Below are positions 38,932-47,345 of a stretch of DNA of 60,821 nt, one piece after another. The notes under the pieces are model-generated. The model had not been told where the DNA came from. It did not search any database and saw only the letters and a list, made by a program, of their open reading frames with translations. The stretch is from Flavobacterium cerinum (GTDB lineage Bacteria > Bacteroidota > Bacteroidia > Flavobacteriales > Flavobacteriaceae). The stretch is from NCBI RefSeq assembly GCF_004028155.1, contig NZ_SBII01000018.1, positions 1 to 60,821 on the forward strand. The letters are read 5' to 3'. The first letter of the stretch is position 1. Every line of letters begins with the position of its first letter. The translations under genes were made by a program, and so were the position numbers.

Positions 38932-39570
38932 ATGCATATTGAAATGAAGAAGAACGAAATAATAAGGGAAGAGAATTTTACTGCACTTAGCGATACAGAA
39001 CTTTTAGTGCTATTACAGCAGGATTCGGTAACTGCATTTGAAGTCTTATATGTTCGTTACAAGAATAGGCTGCAGTCATTTTGCTTATTCATGCTTAAGT
39101 CTCCTACAGTAGCTCAGGATGTAGTGCAGGAAGTCTTTATAAAAGTATGGAGTGCGCGGAAAACCTTAAATACAGATCAGTCTTTCTCTAACTATATTTA
39201 TACGCTTTCTAAAAATCAATCTCTAAATGAACTGCGTTCTGCAAAGCGAAAGGAAATTATGGAGAATATCCTGATTCGTCAGGAAGAAGCAAGTGAAGCT
39301 GAAAATGCCGATACAAAACTTATTATAAAAGAATATCAGGCTCTGTTAGAAGCAGCTATTAACGAACTCTCAGAGCAAAAAAGAAAAATATATGTAATGA
39401 GCAGAAATGAAGGAAAGTCGCATAAGGAAATAGCAGAAATTATGCATATATCTCCGCACACCGTCCAAAGTCATATTTCTGACTCACTCCGTTTAATTTC
39501 AGATTATTTTTTCCGCCATGCAGATATTGAATTTTATGTTGTCTTTATGGTACTTTCATTACATTCGTGA
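38932..39570 (+). CDS. ECF RNA polymerase sigma factor (Bacteroidetes family)
   Basis: 212 residues. Region 2 reads AFEVLYVRYKNRLQSFCLFM, then AQDVVQEVFIKVWSARK and FSNYIYTLSKNQSLNELRSA. Region 4 reads INELSEQKRKIYVMSRNEGK, then SHKEIAEIMHISPHTVQSHI, a helix-turn-helix that binds the -35-like element. It is the sigma partner of the divergent FecR/STN-receptor genes and should switch on that operon. MHIEM gives two possible ATGs (38932 and 38944); the first is used. The C-terminal ~18 residues (IEFYVVFMVLSLHS) are hydrophobic, unusual but seen in some members. Confidence 0.93.
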   Translation: MHIEMKKNEIIREENFTALSDTELLVLLQQDSVTAFEVLYVRYKNRLQSFCLFMLKSPTVAQDVVQEVFIKVWSARKTLNTDQSFSNYIYTLSKNQSLNELRSAKRKEIMENILIRQEEASEAENADTKLIIKEYQALLEAAINELSEQKRKIYVMSRNEGKSHKEIAEIMHISPHTVQSHISDSLRLISDYFFRHADIEFYVVFMVLSLHS

Positions 39571-39674
39571 TAAAGCCAAGCCGAGGTGGTTACACTAGGT
39601 TAGAAAGAAGAATTATTGGTTAATATCACTAAATACAAGGTGATTACAAAATTTTCAGGCAGCATTATTATCAC

Positions 39675-39698
39675 AACTAACTAACTAACTAACTAACT
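39675..39698. repeat. Six tandem AACT units
   Basis: A perfect tetranucleotide microsatellite (six AACT copies) in the intergenic gap between the convergent sigma-factor and TetR genes. Copy number could vary between strains. No gene reads through it. Confidence 0.9.
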
Positions 39699-39750
39699 GT
39701 ATTGAGGTTAAGTAAGTTGATTACGATGGTGGTATTTGATGAAGATATCT

Positions 39751-40383
39751 CTATTTATTATCTTTATACAACAGGTCGACTATATATTTTAGGGCTGTTT
39801 TTATGGCTTCTTTACCTTTTCCTTTTGAGGGATCAATACCACAAAAGGTGCTATTGCTTGATGATGTATACATATTGAGATAGTAAGACCCTGAAATCAG
39901 TATTGCCATGGCAGCCCGAAAATTTTCGGCGTTGTCACCAAAGAACGGATCGGTAATGTTTTTAAGCAGAACCTCGCCATTTAATTCCCGCTGATCGGCA
40001 AGATTTTCCAATGATTTTCTTTTCTCAGAAAGCCCCCATAACAAAATTTTTTGAAACTCCCTGTTAGAAGCAACATAATCAAATTGCTCAGTAAGCATCT
40101 GTTTCGCAAAATAGTGTCCTCCATCATTTATTTCAAAATTTGCATCTTCTTTCTTTACATTACTCCAAAAATCTACTGATATCAGATATTGGTCTACAAG
40201 CTGATCTCTACCTCCAAAATACTTATAAATAAGCTTTTTATCTAAACCTGCTGTTGTAGCAATATCATTAACTTTTAATGCAGCAAAACCTTTCGTACGA
40301 AGCAGTTTCCCTACAGCATCGAGAAACTGTTGTTTCGTATTATCCTTATTTCTTACATGTGTCTTTTTGGGCTGCTCTGCCAT
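39751..40383 (-). CDS. TetR/AcrR family transcriptional regulator
   Basis: 210 residues. The N-terminal helix-turn-helix is at about 14-60 (QQFLDAVGKLLRTKGFAALK, then VNDIATTAGLDKKLIYKYFGGRDQLV by parts), typical of TetR repressors that bind palindromic operators. The C-terminal ligand domain is helical with SGSYYLNMYTSS and an AIKTALKYIVDLLYKDNK end. The ligand is unknown. A 7-bp inverted repeat at 40420-40439, just upstream of its start, is a likely autoregulatory operator. Confidence 0.92.
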   Translation of the reverse strand: MAEQPKKTHVRNKDNTKQQFLDAVGKLLRTKGFAALKVNDIATTAGLDKKLIYKYFGGRDQLVDQYLISVDFWSNVKKEDANFEINDGGHYFAKQMLTEQFDYVASNREFQKILLWGLSEKRKSLENLADQRELNGEVLLKNITDPFFGDNAENFRAAMAILISGSYYLNMYTSSSNSTFCGIDPSKGKGKEAIKTALKYIVDLLYKDNK

Positions 40384-40419
40384 AAGTAAAAAAATTATTA
40401 AACAAAAATAGCTAATAAT

Positions 40420-40439
40420 AAGTCACTATTTGGTGACTT
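40420..40439. promoter_or_regulatory. Candidate TetR operator
   Basis: AAGTCAC and GTGACTT are perfect inverted arms around TATTTG, between the divergent TetR gene and the protease gene. A TATATTTG -7-type element at 40444-40451 points toward the protease gene, and CAAAAATA at 40403-40410 is the matching element for the TetR gene. Binding is inferred from symmetry and place. Confidence 0.5.
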
Positions 40440-40572
40440 TGCATATATTTGCAGAATCAATCAAAAATCGAACAGTTAAAATTTTATTTATGAAGAAAAT
40501 CAGAGATAGCTCTGCTTTTTAAAATAACAGGGAGATACTGTAGTATGCTATAGTAAAAACAGCTAATACACA

Positions 40573-41724
40573 ATGAAATCCATATTATTTTTGCTTGCTC
40601 TTATTTTCTCTACGTATTGCTTTTCTCAAAAAAAGCTGCCAGTAATAAATTCCTCCTCTAAATTTGCCATAATATTTGAGGAGGGACAGCTGTCAACACG
40701 CTGGAACTTAAGTCCGGAGACTAAAATAGATGCTTATACTACTAATAAGCTCACGAAACCTACAGTTATAAAGCTTAAAACCGATGTTGATTCTATTAGT
40801 ATCACGCTAAAAGAAGGGCAGTATAAAGATTTTATCGTCCTGCTTAACGGCAAAGATTCATGCTATACCCGCTTTCAAAGCCCAAAAGTTAAAGATTACC
40901 GTAAACATGTGCCCCAGATACATGACACTATTCCATTTGTTATTAATAAGTATAATACAAATTACATAAAGGTAATTATTAATAAAACGGATACCATAAA
41001 CCTAAATTTTGATACAGGCGCTACAGAACTTACCATTATAGAAGATGCACTGAAAAATAAGGTGAAAGGAGATATACATTTGTATAATACCCTTCATGAT
41101 ATTGAAATAGGGAAGAGGTTTTACAAAACTAAAATATATGACATTAAGCTGGCAGGTCATGAGGTTGATGGTCTTTTAGGATGGGATATCTTTGATGGTA
41201 TGGTTGTAGAACTTAATTACGATAAAAATATTATGGTTGTCCATTCCAGACTTCCAAAAGCAGTAAAGCGTGATAAAGGAGCAGTTAAACTGAACATCAG
41301 ATATTTTAACCATAGATTTTTTATGGAAGCCCAAATAGCTCAAAATGGAACTACAGTGAAAAATTGGTTTCTATTTGATACCGGATACCAAAAAACAATA
41401 ATGTTGGATAACGACCTGCTGAAACAGGAAAATTTTCCGATAGATAAAATGGAATTTATTAATAAAGTGATTATGCATGGCACAATAGGAAACGAAGTTC
41501 CTGTGATTACCTCTAATCTGCATAGCCTAAAAATAGGGAAATATGAATTAAAGAATATCCCGGCACAAATCATGACAACAAGCAAAACCCAATTTGGATC
41601 TAATATTCATATTTTGGGCAGCGAAGTACTTAAACGGTTTAATACTTATCTGGATTTCCAAAATAATGCCGTTTATCTTATACCTAATTCTCATTATGAC
41701 GAACCTTATATTGATAGATCGTAG
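40573..41724 (+). CDS. Secreted retropepsin-like aspartic protease
   Basis: 383 residues with a Sec signal peptide (MKSILFLLALIFSTYCFSQ). Two DTG motifs are visible: D147-T-G149 in LNFDTGATELTI and D269-T-G271 in FLFDTGYQKTIM. These are the two catalytic Asp of a pepsin/retropepsin-like bilobal fold, each followed by the GLLGWDIF / ILGSEVLKRF strand pair that closes a lobe. The likely role is proteolysis in the periplasm or outside the cell. The target is unknown. It is followed 97 bases later by an S41-like peptidase gene in the same direction, and the two may be co-transcribed under the TetR regulator. Confidence 0.85.
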   Translation: MKSILFLLALIFSTYCFSQKKLPVINSSSKFAIIFEEGQLSTRWNLSPETKIDAYTTNKLTKPTVIKLKTDVDSISITLKEGQYKDFIVLLNGKDSCYTRFQSPKVKDYRKHVPQIHDTIPFVINKYNTNYIKVIINKTDTINLNFDTGATELTIIEDALKNKVKGDIHLYNTLHDIEIGKRFYKTKIYDIKLAGHEVDGLLGWDIFDGMVVELNYDKNIMVVHSRLPKAVKRDKGAVKLNIRYFNHRFFMEAQIAQNGTTVKNWFLFDTGYQKTIMLDNDLLKQENFPIDKMEFINKVIMHGTIGNEVPVITSNLHSLKIGKYELKNIPAQIMTTSKTQFGSNIHILGSEVLKRFNTYLDFQNNAVYLIPNSHYDEPYIDRS

Positions 41725-41821
41725 TAATAAATACTAATTGTAGTTGGACTATCAGATGTGAGCCATTATCTCTATGAATCGCACTTACATATAATTCATA
41801 AAAAAATCAATGTTACAAAAC

Positions 41822-42850
41822 ATGAAAAAAATAGTAACCCTGCTCTTTATTTTTAATTTATCGCTCCAATTAAATGCTCAAAAAAACGCAACTTCTACGG
41901 ATAGTATATCCATATTTTATGACAAGCTATTTTCAATATTGAAAAATGAATATGTGCTTAAAGATGAAGTAGATTGGAAGGCAGTTGAAACAGAAACGAA
42001 TCAGGATTTGATAAAGTACTCTGATTTTAGAAGTTCATTAAATGAAATAGCAATAATATTTAAAAAAATTGCCGCAACGCACTCTAAGGTATTATATAAA
42101 AATAAAGAGTACAGTGTCAAGATCAATGTGGACAAAGAAAACTTAAGTGAACAATGGAAAGCAAAATATGTGTCTAACCCTGGTTTTGAAATAAAAGTAC
42201 TTGACGGAAAGTTTGGTTATATTTTATTGCCTTCAATACGATTTTTAGATACTAGTCCTGGGAATATTCACAAAATAGCGCAGCCACTGTATGATAAGAT
42301 AGCAGAATTTAAAGACCAAAATAATATTGAAGGATGGATTTTAGATTTGCGATTTAATACTGGTGGGAATTCTTGGCCTATGTTACTTGCTTTATATGAT
42401 TTTCTAGGAGATAATGAGGTTGGAGGTACAATTGATGTAAATAAAAAAATCGTTAGTAAAATAAAATTATCGAAAGGAAAATATATGGATAATTCTAAAA
42501 AACTATCCTACATTAATCCTAAAGGTGCATTGCTTGACAAAGAGAAAGTGGCGGTAGTTACAAGTATGGTGACTGCAAGCTCAGGAGAGGTAACTGCACT
42601 AGCATTTAAAGGCAGGCAAAACACTATTTTTATAGGAGAAAAAACACTTGGAATGACAACATCAAATATTGGCAGAGAGTTACCTTTTGATTCATTACTA
42701 GTTTTAAGTACAGCTTATGACTGTGATAGAAGTGGAAGTTTTCATGAGCGCATCATTCCTGATATTGTCATTTCTAAACAAGATAGTTTTAATGATCTTT
42801 TATCAGACAAAAATATTCTGGAAGCTATAAAATTTATATTAGCAAAGTGA
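41822..42850 (+). CDS. S41 family (C-terminal-processing-like) peptidase
   Basis: 342 residues from MKKIVTLLFIFNLSLQLNAQ, a signal peptide; an ATG at 41810 would add four residues. The S41 core is clear: GYILLPSIRF, then IEGWILDLRFNTGGNSWPML, then VAVVTSMVTASSGEVTALAF with the nucleophile Ser in TASSGE (near 258), and FIGEKTLGMTTSN. The catalytic Lys of the Tsp/CtpA class (in GKG after GxxTxG) is not evident, so it resembles the tricorn/retinoid-binding-like S41 branch. No PDZ domain is visible. It is probably a periplasmic or exported protease working beside the retropepsin-like protein upstream. Confidence 0.82.
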   Translation: MKKIVTLLFIFNLSLQLNAQKNATSTDSISIFYDKLFSILKNEYVLKDEVDWKAVETETNQDLIKYSDFRSSLNEIAIIFKKIAATHSKVLYKNKEYSVKINVDKENLSEQWKAKYVSNPGFEIKVLDGKFGYILLPSIRFLDTSPGNIHKIAQPLYDKIAEFKDQNNIEGWILDLRFNTGGNSWPMLLALYDFLGDNEVGGTIDVNKKIVSKIKLSKGKYMDNSKKLSYINPKGALLDKEKVAVVTSMVTASSGEVTALAFKGRQNTIFIGEKTLGMTTSNIGRELPFDSLLVLSTAYDCDRSGSFHERIIPDIVISKQDSFNDLLSDKNILEAIKFILAK

Positions 42851-42918
42851 TAGTAATACCTTATAGATAAAATTAAAAAACTTTAAATCTTTTCTGATGA
42901 ATGGAGTTATAAGGCAAA

Positions 42919-42996
42919 TATTGAAGTTATATGTATGCTAAGAAAAAAACAGGAATTGTTATGTTTAAATCATTTTGTAAATTGGATGGTAACTTT
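42919..42996 (+). pseudogene. Relic of an IS6-type transposase C-terminus
   Basis: NIEVICMLRKKQ then, in another frame, TGIVMFKSFCKLDG correspond to GIEIVHMLRKNQ and PGITMFKSFCKLSV at the end of the intact IS6 transposase at 43712-44377. A short deletion and frameshift separate the two parts. The DNA match is strong around TTTAAATCATTTTGTAAATT. No gene was found from here to 43655. Confidence 0.7.
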
Positions 42997-43074
42997 AATT
43001 CCGATAGGATGTAGCAGAGTTTAAATTATTTTCTTTAGAATTAATAAAAGCCTTGCAATTCTTTTGAATAGGGC

Positions 43075-43143
43075 TTTCAACTTAAAAAAACTATAACAGT
43101 TATTTAAAATATGTGTGTGCTTATCGTTTTATAGAGAAATGTG
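43075..43143. repeat. Dispersed repeat shared with 59053-59100
   Basis: TTTCAACTTAAAAAAACT (43075-43092) and TGCTTATCGTTTTA-AGAGAA-TGTG (43118-43143) recur in the same order at 59053-59070 and 59076-59100, with a different spacer. At the other site it abuts a 5'-truncated gene, so it may mark the end of a mobile element. Confidence 0.55.
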
Positions 43144-43337
43144 CTTTAAATTCTTTGCTTATGATGGTTGCTCCAACAGTTTTTGGGCAGGTAAAAAGCA
43201 ATTTTGATAAAGACGGGCAATTTTAGCTTTTCAGTTTCAGAAATTACGGAACATGCTGAATAGAAAACACTACATTGTTAATTTACATCGATTTAATGTT
43301 TTTTAAATTTGCTTTTTGTGTATTGGTGTTTTGTGTT

Positions 43338-43436
43338 AGTTACTTTCCAATACAGAAAGTAACTTCTCAGCATTTACAGGCCTTTTAGAAAGGCGAGGTA
43401 CAAATAGGGTACAAATTTTATCGAAATATCGATAAA
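43338..43436. repeat. Cluster of palindromes and a direct repeat
   Basis: Three inverted repeats follow one another: AGTTACTTTC/GAAAGTAACT (43338-43364), GCCTTT/AAAGGC (43380-43394) and TTTATCGA/TCGATAAA (43417-43436). GGTACAAAT occurs twice 11 bases apart (43397 and 43408). Such clusters are typical of recombinase or replication-protein binding regions; no recombinase gene is present. Confidence 0.55.
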
Positions 43437-43655
43437 CATCACAAACAAACCAATAGTTTGTATGTCAGAGATGTATAGGAACTTTGGGACTGATTATATT
43501 ACAAATATATAATTTTACAATATAATTCGAGCCATTTTTGCGACTTTCTAATAGCATTCTGATTGACCGAAGAATAATAAAAATGTACTCGATATCTTAG
43601 CACCTTAATTCACGGGCTTTTTCCTATTGAGATATTGCTTATTAACACCTGCTTA

Positions 43656-44428
43656 GGTTCTGTCACATCTATGAATAAGTTTTACCTTTAGTTTTCTAAA
43701 TTCTTAATATAATGAACACCAAAGGTCATTGTTATCCTAAATCTATAATTCTGCAGGCAGTATATTTAAAGCTTAGGTTTACTTTAAGCTATCGGGATGT
43801 TGAAAAAATAATGAAGATGCGTGGCGTTCAGGTTGATCATGTTACGATCCAGCGTTGGGTATATAAATTTACACCATTTATAGAGTTGCAAATGAAGAAA
43901 AGAAAACTTAGAGTAGGGACTAGCTGGAGAATGGATGAAACTTATATCGAAGTTAAAGGGCAGTGGTGTTCTTTGTATAGAGCAGTTGATAAACTGGGGA
44001 ATACTGTTGATTTTCTGTTGACGAAAAGGAGACAGAGGATAAGTTCCCAATCTTTTCTAATAAAAGCAATCAACAATAATTACAAACCGAGAGTAATTAC
44101 GATTGATAAAAGTGGTTCCAATACTGGAGCTATCAAGATTTACAATAAGCGTTCGTTCTCTAAAATTAAGATTCGACAATTTAAATATCTCAATAATATT
44201 ATTGAACAGGATCATCGTTTTATTAAATGGGGGATACAAAACGGTTTGGGCTTTAAAAATTTTGAATCTGCAAAGAGAACTATAAATGGAATTGAAATAG
44301 TACACATGTTGAGAAAAAATCAGATGATTAATCCTGGGATAACTATGTTCAAATCATTTTGTAAATTGTCCGTCTAAATTTAGAGTGCTTGAATATCTTG
44401 GATCTTTACAAACAGATGCGACAGAACC
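43656..44428 (+). mobile_element. IS6-like insertion sequence, complete
   Basis: 773 bases bounded by inverted repeats GGTTCTGTC(A/G)CATCT, 14 of 15 matching, with one transposase gene. GGTTCTGT ends are typical of the IS6/IS26 group. The flanking 8-mers (CCTGCTTA and TAATCTGT) do not match, so no target duplication remains. This is consistent with a later deletion or co-integrate event. It sits in the 3' end of an IS3 gene relic. Confidence 0.85.
43712..44377 (+). CDS. IS6 family transposase
   Basis: 221 residues, the usual size for this family. The N-terminus is MNTKGHCYPKSIILQAVYLK, then LSYRDVEKIMKMRGVQVDHV and TIQRWVYKF, the helix-turn-helix region. The DDE catalytic domain shows WRMDETYIEVKG (first Asp), VITIDKSGSN (second Asp) and EQDHRFIKWG with the Glu after NNI. 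It catalyses replicative transposition of the surrounding element. The frame is intact, so it could be active. A degraded 3' piece lies at 42919 and a 5' piece at 55495. Confidence 0.92.
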   Translation: MNTKGHCYPKSIILQAVYLKLRFTLSYRDVEKIMKMRGVQVDHVTIQRWVYKFTPFIELQMKKRKLRVGTSWRMDETYIEVKGQWCSLYRAVDKLGNTVDFLLTKRRQRISSQSFLIKAINNNYKPRVITIDKSGSNTGAIKIYNKRSFSKIKIRQFKYLNNIIEQDHRFIKWGIQNGLGFKNFESAKRTINGIEIVHMLRKNQMINPGITMFKSFCKLSV

Positions 44429-45163
44429 TAATCTGTACAGCATCTGATTGTAACGAGTGTACTCTGGAATAGTGAGATTGTCCAAATAGGTATGTCTTCT
44501 TTGGGTATTGTAGAATGTCTTGATATATTCTGAGATGGATTTTTCGGCTTCCTGTTTGGTCTTATAATTATTTTTATAAATCAATTCTACTTTCAATGTT
44601 TTAAAAAAACTTTCACAAACTGCATTGTCCCAACAGTTTCCTTTTCTCGACATACTCCTGATAACTGACTTGTTCTTGCTTATTTCCTGAACAAATTCTT
44701 TGCATGTATATTGAATCCCCCTGTCAGAATGGAAAACCAGAGATGAATCGACCTTTATTTGCCTATTAGCAAGAGCCATCTCCAATGCTTTTATGCTGGT
44801 TTGTTTTGTTGCAAGGCTGGTAGACAATGCCCAACCGATTACGGTTCTGTCAAAAAGATCAATCACCACCGTGAGGTAGAGCCATCTTAATGACGCATTA
44901 ATATACGTTATATCCGAAACCCAAACTTCATTTTCATTCTTCGCTGAGAATTCCCTGTCAAGTATGTTTTCGGCAACCGGATATTTGTGGGACGAATTGG
45001 TAGTTACTCTGTACTTTTTTTGAAAACAGTTTGAAGCGACGCACTCCTCATCAGTTTTCTGATTAGCTTTTCCGAAGCATGAAAACCTGAAGTCTCCAGT
45101 TCTTTTGCAATTCTTGAACTGCCAGTTTTTGCCGGTATAGGCGATGGATAAAATTAGCACCAA
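44354..45163 (-). pseudogene. Frameshifted, truncated IS3-family (IS150-like) transposase OrfB
   Basis: The catalytic core is readable: VWVSDITYI, VFHSDRGIQYTC and AVCESFFKTLKVE form the D,D,E triad of IS3 OrfB. The N-terminal ~50 residues of the open frame are out of frame: the neighbouring frame reads SSRIAKELETSGFHASEKLI then RKLMRSASLQTVFKK, which is the true protein. The two frames join at the seven-T run at 45015-45021. The 3' end runs into the IS6 element at 44428, so the last ~25 residues are IS6 sequence. OrfA and the 5' start are absent. Non-functional. Confidence 0.85.
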
Positions 45164-45252
45164 AGATCATTGGTACAGTAGTAGAGTAAAGATTACTTAT
45201 TTTTACGATCCTTATAGCAATAAAAAGTATATTTATATATTAATATCTATCC

Positions 45253-45924
45253 ATGAACATCTTAATTGTAGAAGACCAAAGCGGTATTTTTAGTTTCCTG
45301 AAACAAGGTCTTGAAGAAGAGGGATATAGTGTTGATATCGCTGAGGATGGTGCTGCCGGGCTCATTAAAGCAAAAACTGAGGATTATTCTCTTATTCTGT
45401 TGGACTGGATGCTGCCAAAAATTACAGGATTAGAGTTATGTATAGAAATACGAAAAACCAATAAACTTACTCCCATAATTTTCCTAACGGCAAAAGATAC
45501 GCTTGAAGATACTATAAAAGGACTTAATGCTGGAGCAAACGATTATATTAAAAAGCCGTTCAGTTTTGAAGAACTGCTTGCAAGGATCAATGTACAGCTA
45601 CGCGGCACAACCAACCTTAAAACAGAATATGTTTTGGATACTATTGTGCTTAAGACATTGACGCACCAGATCTTCAATAACGGTCAGGAAATACATCTCA
45701 CACAAAAAGAATTCCTGTTACTGGAGTATCTTTTAAAAAATAGGGGAAAAATATGTACCAGAGAGGACATTATTAAAAATGTATGGAATATCTACTTTGA
45801 TTACGATACCAGTATTATTGATGTTTATATGAATGGAATCCGTAAAAAACTCGGATTGCGAAAAGATAATAAACTGATAAAAACAGTTAGAGGGATAGGG
45901 TATATAGTCAACGATATCGATTAA
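45253..45924 (+). CDS. OmpR-type response regulator
   Basis: 223 residues. The receiver domain has E7-D8 in ILIVEDQSG, phosphoacceptor D51 in LILLDWMLP, the Thr in IIFLTAKD and the Lys in DYIKKPFSFEEL. The winged-helix output domain follows (LTQKEFLLLEYLLKNRGKIC, then TREDIIKNVWN, and VYMNGIRKKL with TVRGIGYIV). It is the transcription factor of the two-component pair; the kinase gene starts 2 bases after its stop. Regulated genes are not evident, though the operon at 47346-50145 is a neighbour. Confidence 0.95.
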   Translation: MNILIVEDQSGIFSFLKQGLEEEGYSVDIAEDGAAGLIKAKTEDYSLILLDWMLPKITGLELCIEIRKTNKLTPIIFLTAKDTLEDTIKGLNAGANDYIKKPFSFEELLARINVQLRGTTNLKTEYVLDTIVLKTLTHQIFNNGQEIHLTQKEFLLLEYLLKNRGKICTREDIIKNVWNIYFDYDTSIIDVYMNGIRKKLGLRKDNKLIKTVRGIGYIVNDID

Positions 45925-45926
45925 TT

Positions 45927-47318
45927 ATGAAGATGAAATCATTTAAAAACAGGATATCACTGTACAATCTTTTAGGTATAGCAATTCTCACGATGATTGT
46001 TTTTATAAGCATTTATTGGACTGTCTCCTTATCGGTTAATTATGATATCAATGAAAACCTTAACAGGGAAATAAATGTCCACCAGGGTGAGATTTCCGCA
46101 CGTAATGGTGTTATTTCCTTTGTGCCTGAAGGGGAGTGGGAGGAACCCGAACACCAGTCGGCATTTATGAATCCGGTTTTTGTGGAAATTTATAATGCAA
46201 ATAAGAAACCTGTAGAGAAATCACCAAACTTGAAAGACATGGGGTTGTCCTTAACCCAGCATGAAGGTAAGGGGGATTTTATTGATACCCATATCGATAG
46301 TATTCCTATACGACAGGTACAGACTCCTTTGTTGTATAATGGAAAAACTGTAGGGTATGCCGTAATAGCAATGTCTATTGAATCGGAAACAAGAGTGTTG
46401 GAAAACCTGAGACTTAACCTTCTGTTGATCTATCCTGTTTTTTTGCTGGTGCTCTTTTTTGTTACTCGTTTTATTGCTCAGCGCAGTATACAGCCAGCAT
46501 TAGATATCATCGAAACAACTAAAAATATCACGGATAATAATTTTGATAAAAGGATTACCCTTCCAATACATAAAGATGAACTGTTTGTACTTTCTGTAAC
46601 TATAAATGAACTGCTCGATCGTGTTGAGAATGCTATAACACGAGAGAAACAGTTTACATCTGATGCTTCACACGAACTGAGAACACCACTTGCTATTATA
46701 AAGGGTACACTGGAGATACTGATAAGAAAACCCAGGACTACAGAAGAGTATATTGAAAAAATTAAATATTGCATTGAGGAGGTAAATCGGATCAATAACC
46801 TTGTCGATCAATTGCTTATGCTAGCTCGTTTTGAAAGTTATGATAAGACGGTAACATTTAAGGATGTAGCGTTGGATCAGATTATACAGGAAATTCTTGA
46901 ACGTTATGCTACTAGAATACAAGGCAAGGATTTAAAGATTGTTTTTACTGTAAAAAAGCATTTTTATGTGCTCTCCGATGCCTTGATGCTTTCGATTATT
47001 ATCGAAAATCTTTTATCGAATGCTATAAAGTATTCTAAAAAGTCAGGGTTAATAACTATAGATCTTAGTCTTTCCGATACGCAAAGTACAATCTGTACCA
47101 TTACCGATGAAGGCATTGGAATTTCACATAAGGAACTGGATAAAATATACAATCAGTTTTATAGGGCTGAGGCTACGGAACATTCGGAAATTAAAGGTAC
47201 CGGACTTGGCTTGGCTATAGTGAAAAAGATTGCTTTGCTTTTACATCTAAATTTAGATATTGAAAGTATTAAAGATATAGGAACTAAGGTTATTTTAGAA
47301 ATAAAGAACCAGCAGTGA
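45927..47318 (+). CDS. Sensor histidine kinase with HAMP domain
   Basis: 463 residues. Two transmembrane helices (about 13-38 and 163-184) enclose a ~125-residue periplasmic sensor. A HAMP linker (SIQPALDIIETTKNITDNNF) follows. The dimerisation/phosphorylation domain has FTSDASHELRTPLAII with H249, and the ATPase domain has the N box (IIENLLSNAIKYS), DEGIGI and GTGLGLAIVKKI. It phosphorylates the response regulator encoded directly upstream. The signal is unknown. A hairpin terminator follows. Confidence 0.95.
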   Translation: MKMKSFKNRISLYNLLGIAILTMIVFISIYWTVSLSVNYDINENLNREINVHQGEISARNGVISFVPEGEWEEPEHQSAFMNPVFVEIYNANKKPVEKSPNLKDMGLSLTQHEGKGDFIDTHIDSIPIRQVQTPLLYNGKTVGYAVIAMSIESETRVLENLRLNLLLIYPVFLLVLFFVTRFIAQRSIQPALDIIETTKNITDNNFDKRITLPIHKDELFVLSVTINELLDRVENAITREKQFTSDASHELRTPLAIIKGTLEILIRKPRTTEEYIEKIKYCIEEVNRINNLVDQLLMLARFESYDKTVTFKDVALDQIIQEILERYATRIQGKDLKIVFTVKKHFYVLSDALMLSIIIENLLSNAIKYSKKSGLITIDLSLSDTQSTICTITDEGIGISHKELDKIYNQFYRAEATEHSEIKGTGLGLAIVKKIALLLHLNLDIESIKDIGTKVILEIKNQQ

Positions 47319-47337
47319 TAGCTGCCGGTTCTTTTGC
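47304..47337. terminator. Bidirectional terminator between convergent genes
   Basis: AAGAACC-GCAG and CTGC-GGTTCTT form a long stem with one opposed mismatch, followed by a T run. It serves the kinase gene and probably the convergent DUF3570 gene whose stop is at 47346. Confidence 0.75.
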
Positions 47338-47345
47338 TTTTTATC

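Noticed and set aside
43648..44436. Target-site duplication around the IS6-like element.
   Set aside because: The two flanking 8-mers differ at most positions.
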